Positions 49,101 to 59,725 of a stretch of DNA of 64,000 nucleotides are shown in pieces. The notes under the pieces are model-generated. The model worked only from the letters and a program-made list of their open reading frames with translations. It ran no database searches and had not been told where the DNA came from. Origin of the DNA: Mya arenaria. Its lineage: Eukaryota; Mollusca; Bivalvia; Myida; Myidae. The DNA lies in NCBI RefSeq assembly GCF_026914265.1, contig NC_069133.1, forward strand, positions 49,598,182 to 49,662,181, in the 5' to 3' direction. Position 1 is the stretch's first letter, and each line of letters starts with the position of its first letter. The position numbers and the translations under genes were made by a program.

Positions 49101-50975
49101 CTCCTAGCCCTTTTGGTATCGCAGATTCATAGAGATTTGCATTCTCGTACCAGGTACGTTGGGGAACGTTGAACAGTACGAACTGTCGCGAAATTTGATC
49201 ATACTTTGACGCGTTGGAAACCGGTGCCCAGATATCATCCCGGGCATCCCGACAGGTCCATCTTGAAGGGTAAAGCGTCAACTAAATGGAAAAGCTCGTC
49301 CCAGCCGCGGCAAGTGCAGGGATGCTGAGATATCTTCGACACCGCACATCCCAGTATTAGGCATTTTTCGCTGCATTTAAGAGTGTAAAAAATAGCCTTC
49401 AAGACCAGAACCAACGTCCTAGCCCTTTTGGTACCGGAGATTAATCGAGATTTGCATTAATTTGGTCATTCTTTGACGCGTTGGAAACCGGTGCCCAGAT
49501 ATCATCCCGGGCACCGCGTCAGGTGCATCTTAAATGATAGAGCGTCCCCTAAATGGAATAACTGGTCCCAGCCGCGGCAAAGGCAGGGATGCTGAAATAT
49601 CTTCGACACCGCACACCCCAGTATTAGGCATTTTTGCTGCATTCTAGAGTGTAAAATAGTCTTGTATACGAATTGAAACGGTGGTGCAATTACGTCATAG
49701 GTGCGACGACGGTGGCGTTACGTCAGAAATCAAGAGTGCTAAATTTCAAGACCAGAACCAACCTCCTAGCCCTTTTGGTATCGCAGATTCATAGAGATTT
49801 GCATTCCCGTACCAGGTACATTGGGGAACGTTGAAAAGTACGAACTGTCGCGAAATTTGATCATACTTTGACGCGTTGGAAACCGGTGCCCAGATATCAT
49901 CTCGGGCATCTCGACAGGTCCATTTTGAAGGGTAGAGCAACAACTAAATGGAAAAGCTGGTCCCAGCCGCGGCAAGCGCAGGGATGCTGAGATATCTTCG
50001 ACACCGCACATCCCAGTATTAGGCATTTTTCGCTGCATTTAAGAGTTTAAAAAATAGCCTTCAAGACCAGAACCAACGTCGTAGCCGTTTGGTACCGGAG
50101 ATTAATCGAGATTTGCATTCATTTGGTCATACTTTGACGCGTTGGAAACCGGTGGCCAGATATCATCCCGGGCACCGCGACAGGTGCATCTTGAAGGGTA
50201 GAGCATCCCCTAAATGGAAAAACTGGTCCCAGCCGCAGCAAGTGCAGGGATGCTGAGATATTTTCGACACCGCAAACCCTAGTATTAGGCATTTTTCGCT
50301 GCATTTTAGAGTGTAAAGTAGCCTTGGATACGAATTCAAAGAGTGACGCAATTACGTCATAGATGCGACGACGGTGGCGTTACGCAGGAAATCGAGAGTG
50401 CTAAATTTCATGACCAGAACCAACCTCCTAACCCTTTTGGTAACGGAGATTCATCGAGATTCGCATTCCCGTACCGGGTACGTTGGGGAACGTTGAAAAG
50501 TACGAACTATCGCGAAATTTTGTCATACTTTGAAGCGTTGGAAACCGGTGCCCAGATATTATCCCGGGCACTACGACAGATGCACCTTAAAGGGTAGAGC
50601 GTCCCCTAAATGGAAAAACTTGTCCCAGCTGCGGCAAGCGCATGGATGCTGAGATATCTTCGGCACCGCACACCCCAGTATTAGGCATTTTTCGCCTCAT
50701 TTTAGATTTTAAAATAGCCTTGTATACGAATTGAAACCGTGGTGCAATTACGTCATAGATGCATCGACGATGGCGTTACGTAGAATATCGAGAGTGCTAA
50801 ACTTCAAGACCAGAACCAACCTGCTAGCCCTTTTGGTACCAGAGATTCATCGAGATTTGCAATCCCGTACCGGGTACGTTGGGGAACGTTGAAAAGTACG
50901 AACTGTCGCGAAATTTGGTCATACTTTGACGCGTTGGAAATCGGTGCCCAGATTACACCCCGGCCCCCCCCCCCC
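46115..50975 (+). repeat. ~395-bp satellite, array 1 (subfamilies A then B)
   Basis: The landmark taggcatttttcgctg recurs near 46,278, 46,671, 47,067, 47,463, 47,859, 48,199, 48,594, 48,960, 49,355, 49,622, 50,017, 50,283 and 50,679. The full spacing is 393-396 bp, with deleted monomers of 340, 366, 267 and 266. Subfamily A (to about 48,050) has ccagtacggacctcctatca, cttgttggcgaatgg and cgcccaccccagttttagg. Subfamily B (from about 48,190) has agaaccaacctcctagccc, cttgtatacgaatt and cgcacaccccagtattagg. The array is moderately GC-rich. The many 60-90-codon frames inside are periodic shadows. Confidence 0.95.
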
Positions 50976-50994
50976 GACTGGTGCATCGTAAAAA

Positions 50995-51155
50995 CGTCAT
51001 CCGTCATCCCCAAACCTGAAACATCTGCATATTATATGCTACAAACTTTATAGGTCAAACAATGCCTCAGACTCTGAGCCTGCAAGCGACACCAGCTTTT
51101 AACGTGCTGGTTAGGACACTAATTCGGGTACGGACATGTGTTCAAAATAAGCCAT
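50995..51155 (+). repeat. Dispersed repeat abutting LINE ORF1 (probable 5' UTR)
   Basis: Matches 15,055-15,220. It ends about 10 bp before the ATG of the LINE ORF1 relic, hence the 5' UTR interpretation. A C-run (about 13) at 50,963-50,976 marks the boundary with the satellite. Confidence 0.55.
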
Positions 51156-51165
51156 TGCGACCAAG

Positions 51166-51765
51166 ATGACACAGACATTGAAGGTTGAACTAGTCCATGA
51201 GTTAAATGAGCAGTTTGAGACTATATTCGACGACATATTCAAACAGATTCATGACAAAGTCTTAGCTCCCCGAAAGGAACACAGCAAACTGAATGCCAGT
51301 ATGAAGGCGGTTATCGGTACCAACGGTGATCTATGGTCGGCGAATGATGCTCTATATATCAGGAATCTCTGGTGATGCTGGCGAAATTACTGAGAATTTT
51401 GAACAGAAAAATATCAACCACGATAAAAAGTTAAAATTAGACATCAGCCCATCAGACATAGTCAAAGCTCATAGACGTGGCAAGTTACCATCAGGATCTA
51501 CGAGATGTAGTAGAGTAATAAATAAATTCACCAACTCGAAGGCCCTTGACTGTGACCGTGTTTTGTAATGCACGAAAATCTTTCGGGGCTGTCATATGCA
51601 TCCCGGAATCACTATCAAAACAACGCAAACATCTATCAAACGAGGCTCGTAAACTTAAACGGGAGTCAATTTATTAACACTTGGGTAATTGGTGGTAAAG
51701 TTTGGGGTCTTATGTCGGTTCGCAATGACCAACAACTTCACATACGTGCCATGTAGGCAATCCAG
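51166..51765 (+). pseudogene. LINE ORF1-like relic, frameshifted
   Basis: The first frame (51,166-51,375) gives a Leu/Glu/Lys-rich start with MTQTLKVELVHELNEQFETI, likely coiled coil. The frame changes near 51,330-51,375 to one with SDIVKAHRRGKLPSG, then SRVINKFTNSKALD. This matches the L1-type ORF1 pattern (H-R-x-G-K, then R-x-V-I-x-K-F), the RNA-recognition domain. A third frame continues with NLSGLSYASRN, and another with HLSNEARKLKRE followed by NTWVIGGKVWGL. That is the usual order in ORF1 proteins of this type. At least two frame changes make it dead. No ORF2 follows. Confidence 0.65.
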
Positions 51766-54700
51766 CCAGTGAGAGATGGAATAGTCCATTCAAACTAATC
51801 CCCACCGCATGATCAAAATATCTCTGATGTTTATATTGCTGTTCGTGCAAAGTTATTTTCTGCAACTACATGTCGGGACTCTCATTTTTTTGTCAACCAA
51901 ATATAAAAAAATCATAACAAGATAAAATTAATAACACTTTGTCTATATTTTGTAACCACTAAAAAAAGTAATCCTTTTTAATGTCCACTGCAATACGTCC
52001 AACTTTTTAACTGTTTAATACTTTGTTTTTTCGAAATGTACCTTATAATGAGATAGTCTCATCTGTCGATCGATTCTGAACTTTCACGTAAAGCTCGAGA
52101 GCCATATCACCTTGCTACAATACTGTCGGGGTGGACTAAAGGGGCATTTTGCCTGCCTTTGTACTTCGATATTTTTATGGCCGGTAGCTCGCGGAGACGG
52201 TCAGGCAGGCGAGTTTATCTAGCAAAAGGTCCGGACAGTGTAACCGGCAAAAAAGCCTCGCCCAGTCTACACTATGTAACCCTTTCAAATGATTGCAAAA
52301 AAAGGCCTTGAGCGGAAAGCCCTTCGGAAATTTTCTCTTTTTTCCCTCGCCAAACTTACAAATGTAAGGGTAACCTGAACGTGTTCTAAGTTTGAAGAAA
52401 ATATGTTAATTTTTGGCGAAGAGGAAAATTTTTTCCACCTTAGCCGTCCATGAATAACTCCAGGTTTAAATGATTTTTTTAAAAGGTAGATGATATGTTC
52501 GGGGATTAGATATTCTTAGAAACAAAAGATGACCGTTCACTAGCTTTATTCATGATCGTATCCCTTCCGGAAGTCCCCGTATCATATTACATGCACATAC
52601 ATATAGAGTGCCTACTGAGAACACAACAGTAGCTAACACTATCAAGAATAAATATTTAAAAAAACGAGAAAAAAAATCGCAAAATATTTTATCCCGAAAA
52701 TAAAATCTCCCTGGATGCTTATCAAATATTGCCCTCCCTGTGCCAAATTATGACCGCTGTGCGCAAGAGTGCATAGCCAAATATACAAGTTTCTTGATCT
52801 TTTTGCAAATATGACCGACACGCGCTCGGGTGATAATGAATCGCCACGGCACCAAAGAGAAGAAATCGTCTCGGGAAGGCCCTGAATGAATAATAATAGT
52901 TATAGTAATGCGATACAACTTGATAACACACAGGAACGTTAACGAAACGATATTAATTCATTACCCCATCAGGCTGATGGTGTAACAAAACAAGAAAAGA
53001 AAATTAAATCCATGGTAAAAATTATCATCTAAAATTATGATTTGATTGTAGAGATTGTATAGTACTGAAAGAAAGGCTATACATTTCATAAACTGTTAGA
53101 ATTTGGAATTAAAATGACAAAAATAATTAATAGAGCTTCTGCATGTGTTCTCATGTGTACTAAATGTACATTATATATCACAGAGCAATGCAACTCGGTT
53201 GAAATTTGCCGTTTAAGTTGGTGCACAGTTTCAGATGTAAGTAAGTTGACCTCACTGAACCCGGCCATTATAATTGAATGGGAATGGTCCAAGCGAAGAG
53301 AGATGAGCTCTGACTCAGCAAATTCCGCTCGAAACGTTGTGCATGCCCAAAGTAAAGTTTTCATGCTGAAGCCAATCCTTTTCAGTCCTTTGTTTAAAAC
53401 AGCGTCTCAATGCAAATGAGAATATCGTTAAAAAAACACAATTCACTGGAACTTTTATAAGTAAATTGAAAAATATATGTATAATGTATTAAATTTAAAA
53501 CACAATATGTATCTAAAACCTAGCTAAATCCGAAATGTTTAACTTTATTAAAAAAAACACAAGGAATTTCCGTCGCCCACGCTTATTAAGAATTTAATGC
53601 ACGGTGATGAAAGTATTTACCGTTCGTTAATTAGCAAAATTTATATAAGCTACAGTTAAGTCCCTTTGATATATCGAAGTGTATACTGCGCAGTCCGTTA
53701 CTTCAAGTACGATTTATCGGAGAAGCATACGCTTATTCATTTTACAAATAAATTTAATACTTGATCAAATCCATTCATCTATAGGCAAATGATACATCAG
53801 TGTAATGCATTGATACATAGCAAATGATCAAGTTAGTCATAAAAATAGAGAGAGCTCAATTAATCCTGTGTTAGAAACGCATATATATGTGTAGGAGTCA
53901 TCACGCTGCGATCACAGTGTTTGATCACATCGCGCTGCAGCGTGCATGACGTCAACGTTGGAGTTTTTCTTACAGCATTTTGGAAATACCTGACTGTTTC
54001 CGTTGACCGTTACAAACGTGTTAACAATGAGATAACGTCAAATATTTTGCAGTGATGCAGCTGACGTCATACTTTCGTCATATGTTTTAACGTGACGTTT
54101 TGGTGTCAAATATTCAGACGGAGTACTATATATGAATTGATGACATTTTTAGAAAACGTCAATTACAAAGTTATCCGTAAGGCTACATTGTACATGGGTT
54201 GTCTTGACAACCATGTTCTTCGTAAGTATGAAATTATAGAATTTGATTTTCAAAATGAAGCTCGTGATAGTATATGTACATAGCTATATCTTTCTTGTTG
54301 ATTTATATTAAAAACATACGGTAAAATCTGTCCGGACAACCCTTGTTATACTCCAATTTAAAACTATATAAAGGGTAATAGGTTAGTTATGAGTTATGTT
54401 CAAATCCAGGCTTTATATATGAATGTACACTGTAAAAATATACCCACATGAACTAGTGACTCTAGTTTTTCATATTTCAGGTAGTCTTGAAAATGAAATG
54501 AACATATAGTTTTAACAACCGATTATTTGTTTTATAGACAATACATGTATTCGACCGAAAGGAAAAAAAAACGAATTCATCTAGGGACAAGTTTGGCCCG
54601 TCACTTGAGCATTGGCTCTAGAATGAAATTACACTTCGTAAGATATCTTGCTTTAAGTCACTCTTGATTTCTTTGAACAAACTCAAAAGAAACGAAATGA

Positions 54701-56274
54701 ATAACTATAAGCTTAAGACAAACACGTCACGAGTTGAATAAGTGGACTAAGCAGAGAACATACGCATTTGAAGTCTTTAAACTAACTTTATTCAGAAAAG
54801 ATTCAAAGTTGGAACATTTTTCATTGGCATTTGTTTGGAGAAGATAGACATCTAGATATTAGTATTCAAGCAGTGAATTATGTTAATCAAACACGAGGTT
54901 TTATGTAGACGTTTATTATCAACAATTGCAAACGTTTTGTCAGATAAAATTTAATACCTAATGTATATAGTGTCATACCAGTTTGAAGGTTTACATTTGC
55001 GTGTTAGGAAACAATTTGTCGTGTTTAATAAGGTCTAAAGATTATTAAGATATACGTTTATAGATATACGTGAAAGAAATGTCTGCTAATAAAACCCCCA
55101 CGCATAAGACCTCATATGATGGCAATTATTATTTTTTTAACCTAGCATTTCTATTTTTAAAAATCGCTTTTTAGTTCGAATTTTATAATTTAACTTTTGC
55201 TAGATGTCATTCTTCCTTTTAAAACCGCTTGTTGGAATAGATTCTGCCTTAAAAGGGCAAAGATATTAGTAAGTCTAGATTACGTTAACGGGTGTAGTAC
55301 ATGTTATTTGGAAGATTTCAAATAGAATACAAAAAAACAAAACTAAAATGAGTATACATACTAGTTAGGATATAACAGTATAGCACTTATATGAGATAAA
55401 ATGAAAAACAAAACAAAAAATTGTTAAGGTCTAAAGATTATTAAGATATACGTTTATAGAAAAAAACGACAATTGAAAGTGAAAGAAATGTCTGCTTATA
55501 AAAAACACACGAATAAGACCTCATATGATGTGTTGAAATGATATTTTTATATTGATTTATTAAAACGATATTTGCTAGAACAGTGACGTAGGTCACACGC
55601 ACTTTTAGAAAGTTTTTACAAAACGTGAACAAATTAAAATCATTTTCAAAGATATTTCATAAATGTTCTGTAATGAAATTGATTGTACAACATAATACAA
55701 AAAAAAACTGAACACATCCAAATTGAATATAGAAGAATATTTCTCATAAAAATGAATATTATAATTTTATGCATAAAATATGTTTAGTGTGCGTTGATAT
55801 ATTTCGAAAGAGTTGGCGGTTAAAAACATCACAATCGCATGTAAAATTCAGAATCGCAATAAACAGGCAAAGTTAAGCCATTTTGTACATTGATTTTCAG
55901 AGCACAATTATAGAAATTACATTGATTTTAACATACACATAACACAAACACATTACAGACATACAATGACATATAACAGAATTAATCAGCGTTGATAATT
56001 GTATATTAATAAGATAGCAATAAACAAAGGTAAGCTAATACAAACATTTCGCATGCATTTAACAAATGCTGCTAAGTGTATTATTATCCGAATAGAATTC
56101 CTAAACATTGAGCTTCAGTTCAATCAACGTACTTCCTGAAAAGTGTTCCTCCTTTTTATGGTTTACTAGTACCCGTCATTTTTATGACACCTTTGTTCGA
56201 AAATTATATAGCAAAAACAACACATACACACAAACGAGTTCAAATCAAGGACAGATGTATTATTTTCATAACAT
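51766..56274. other. Noncoding DNA between LINE relic and LOX-D
   Basis: No gene is seen. About 52,130-52,270 is more GC-rich but has no identifiable content. Frames at 53,086-53,419 (both strands) and 54,092-54,283 have no domain. From about 55,320 the sequence resembles 1,085-2,950 downstream of LOX-A (actagttaggatataacagt at about 55,361), the 3' flank of this LOX type. A duplicated piece (taaggtctaaagattattaa) occurs at about 55,030 and 55,425. Confidence 0.5.
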
Positions 56275-58959
56275 CTATATACTGATTGAGTTAGGTATGT
56301 GTTCGGGATCCAGATAAAGGTATTGCAATTCTATTGGTCTTTTGCTATTATTTTCCTTGATGATAGCAGACACCCTTCTGAGTTTCATCCGAAATTTTTT
56401 GACCAATTCCACAGCAGCTGGGTCTTGAATGTACTCTTTTTCAAAATATCCGAGACATTTTGTCGTGCGTTTGCTCAACAACGTTGCCACTGTCATAAGT
56501 TCCAGATGCGTAGGTTTCGGAGGCAGAATTGATAAAATGTCGACGACATTACGTTTCCTTTTGTCTTGAGGAGGCTTTCCCATCAGTTTCGACGGGTAGT
56601 TCAAGGGAAAGGCATACTCTTCATACTGCTCGAAGTTCACCGCTGCATGCCCGACGCTGCATGTGTAGATGATACTTGTCAACACAAGAGCCAAATCCTC
56701 TTTGTTTTCGAATTTACTGTCACGTCCGGGGACACCTTTAATCCCAAGTCCACCTTTTGATACGGGGAGGTCCATATCACGTCGCCACGCCTGTACCTCA
56801 CTGTCGCTTCTTAATACCTCGTCATCTTTGTAATACAGGTTGACGTAGTCTTTCACATACTGGTTGATAGCGTTGTACGTGAGTAAAGCATCGTCTCTGA
56901 ACGGATAATAGGGAATTACCTTTTGGTCATTTACCCCTCGAGTTATCAAATCTGTCGGAAGAGTGCCTTCAGCGTTCAAACGCCATTTACATTTGTATTG
57001 AGCTATCAGGCTTTTACTGCCATTTCCGCCTGAAGACATAATTTGATCAAAAACTTTCCCTTCTCCAAGCAACGATTTTATGCACTCCTTATTTATCGCC
57101 ATCATATTAAGAAAATGTGGGGCAAGTATTTTGAATACCGGATGAGAAGTGGATAGGAAACGATGTGCAGCGACTGCAAACCCTTCCATGATCAGATGTG
57201 TGTATGCCAGATGGTGTATTGATTGGTGCACTTGCGCATCGGCGTTGTTGAACCACATTTTTGCCAATTGCCAGGTTATTTCGTCATCATTCGGGGTAAA
57301 TACTGGATTACCTACTGTTTTATTCTGGAAAAGCTGAATCGCCACTGGCACGATCTTGCCATATTCATTACGGACAAAAAGAGCTATGGGCGAACAAAGA
57401 GTGATGCCCTCGTTCGTTGGGCAGTCTTGCAGAATGTTGTGGTCAACGATAAAAAGACGGTTTGCAGCGATTGCATCCTTGATTGTAAGATTCTCCGAAG
57501 AAAGTACCTTGTCGTTTTGGTCTACTTTAATATTTCTAAGTTGGGCCATGTTCCTCACCAGACAAATAACGTTGCTATTCACTCCATTAAGGCGTTGCAT
57601 ACCAAACTTTTCATCGCTCATCCATCTGAAACAAATACATGTAAATACCATTCCAGTAAAAATTAACACTGTATTTGATTAAAAGTCCACGCGATCGACT
57701 TATACTACGGAGTAAACTAGCCCACCTGTCTAAATCGCTGGGCGGTGTTGTAAACGTATACAGGTTCTTCAAGCCCTCAATGTTTTGCCCCCACTGTTTG
57801 TTTACGAAAGCAATAGGAATGACCTTTACACGAACAAGCACTAGTTCTAGAAAAAGCTTCAGCATGTACCAAAATGAAAATGTTTCTTGGGAAGGTAATT
57901 TCCTGACATGAACTGGCAGCCCATCTTCATATTTATACACATAATCCCGCTTCGCTTCCTTTAATTCGCGCTGTCTCTGTTCTAAAAGTAATAATTGTTT
58001 CATCTGTGACGTACTTTCTATAATGTAAACTTATTCATATTACTTTTATTTCTTTATAAAAGGATTCTTTCATTCAAAATAATCTTCAACAAATGATCAC
58101 AACTAATGATTATTGTTTACAAATCTATATGTGTAAATGTTATCAGGGTAAAACGTACCAAACCTCTCTGGGAGTTTTTCATAGATCACGTCATTTGGCA
58201 AGTAGGTGTCATAATCGTGAACGATGCATGTTTCATTTGACGTTATTCTACGAAAAACTGCAAATTCCCTACTCCATTCAGTTTGCATATTCTCAACTCT
58301 AACTGTGTTGATCAACCAGTCACGTTTGTCATCTGGATTACACTTGCGCAGTTCTATACTGTCAACTTCGTAAGGTAACTATAATGAAGTCAATAACATA
58401 TGATGTCTATTTAAACGCTAAAATATGTTCATGTTATACTTGTATGTTCAATTATTACAATGTTTATTTATATAACATGGGGCTACATACATGTACGGGT
58501 GCAATTAAGATTCTTGATAAAAAAGGCAAAAAAAAAACATAAGGAAATATAATATACCTTAATGTGTTGTTTCTCGAACGTATCCGTCTGTCCCCCTTCA
58601 AAATCATCCTTGAAGCGTGCTTCCAGTTTTTGTGTCGGTGCCTCATTTCCTTTCGCGTAAAGTGTAATAAAAACACTTGCAACTTCACTTTGTTTTGGTT
58701 TATCGCCAGTCTTAACTGTTATTTTAAACGTGTTCCTGAGAATGATATTAAACAAATAATAAGTAAATTGGTTTCCAGTCAATGAAATAGATCGTTTATA
58801 GAATACAATTTGTTATGATCTTTTATTGAAACAGAATAAAAAGGGACTAAACATTTATTCTTTTTTTTTCTTTTTGTTTTTAAGGTTGGAAATTTACCTG
58901 TAAAAAATTAAACGTAGAACGTATTTGAATGCCCACGTGAAAAATCTTCTCGGAAACAT
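56275..58959 (-). CDS. LOX-D: PLAT-domain lipoxygenase, divergent member
   Basis: Exons: 58,959-58,898 (from the Met), 58,735-58,558, 58,378-58,159, 57,981-57,726 and 57,625-56,275. All junctions are GT/AG and in phase, giving 688 aa with no stops. The leader is short and basic (MFPRRFFTWAFKYVLRLIFY). PLAT starts at residue 22 and the catalytic exon at 240. Iron ligands are H377 and H382 (HLAYTH), H565 and N569 (HAAVN), and terminal I688. The Coffa-Brash position is C420, where known animal enzymes have Ala or Gly, so its stereochemistry is not predictable. The exon 5 region (LFLELVLVRVKVIPIAF) differs strongly from LOX-B and LOX-C. It lies in a unique segment bounded by arrays of one satellite and is the closest intact relative of the LOX-A pseudogene. 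The leader exon is inferred; the other exons are secure. Confidence 0.86.
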
Positions 58960-59066
58960 GCTTCCAGCGTTTGTGTCCAACCGCGGAAAGTGTAAGAAAT
59001 GCCCTTTTTGTGTCACTCTCTAGGGGTTAATCGCCAGTCTTAACTGCTATTCTTTATGTGTTGGCC
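58898..59066 (-). other. LOX-D first exon: full-length fossil PLAT exon read in another frame
   Basis: These 169 nt align end to end with LOX-D's true PLAT exon (58,558-58,735). The intron end ATATCATTNTCAGG and the block CAGTTAAGACTGGCGAT are shared. Further along, GATTTTTCACGTGG is identical to LOX-B's PLAT exon, and both then reach ATACGTTC. The ancestral PLAT frame still reads TLEACFREDFSRGHSNTFYV but has several stops. A different frame, starting at the ATG at 58,959 and closed upstream by a TAG, runs open to the CAG/GTAAAT donor in phase with the PLAT exon. The homology is directly visible; use as a coding leader is inference. Confidence 0.65.
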
Positions 59067-59725
59067 CTGACAATGATATGGAACACATAAGCAATTATTG
59101 TGTTTCAGTTAACAAAAAAGATATAGTTAACAAAAAGATAGCTTACAAAATGCAACATATAAGGATCATTTATTGTTGTAAATGCAGCAGGGCCGGTAAT
59201 ATCGTTTAAACGTTTATTTGATGCATTTTGTTTGAAGGGACGGGGCAGCATTTACCGTTGAGATATGATATTTTTACGCTGGGAATTTATCTGCAGTGAA
59301 TACTTTGTCTTGATAAAATAAAAGTTAATTTCCATATATGCAGAAACGCATTGGATTGTGTGTAACTGAAAAAAAGAATTCCTATACGGTGTTAAATAAA
59401 TGTCCTTTTGTTTTGTAATTTCGTGCATGAAAAAGCCTATTTTTCTGGATTTTAAACGGTTTTAACCGCGTGCATTAGGTGCAAAGCATTTTCACAATGA
59501 AATTTAATATATTTTACAGTTATCAAAATGAATTTTTCCTTCCAACCTGCATTGGCCACCAAAAAGAATGCAACTTCCCGATTCAGAACAGTAAATTAAA
59601 GCAAAACGTATGAGCAGGACGATTATTTATTAAAGGATTCAATTGTTACCCCTAGTCATTTATTTAGTAGTTTTAACACTCACATAGACACCCCTGTACT
59701 TGTGCATGCATATCGTGATCCTGAC
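59067..59725. other. Noncoding 5' flank of LOX-D
   Basis: About 59,260-59,470 matches 5,740-5,950 upstream of LOX-A. No additional exon like LOX-B exon 1 was found. Confidence 0.5.

Noticed and set aside
46084..51013. Many 60-90-codon minus-strand frames with recurring MQRKMPKTG or HRFPTRQ phrases
   Set aside because: They recur once per ~395-bp satellite monomer and carry independent stops, so they are periodic shadows.
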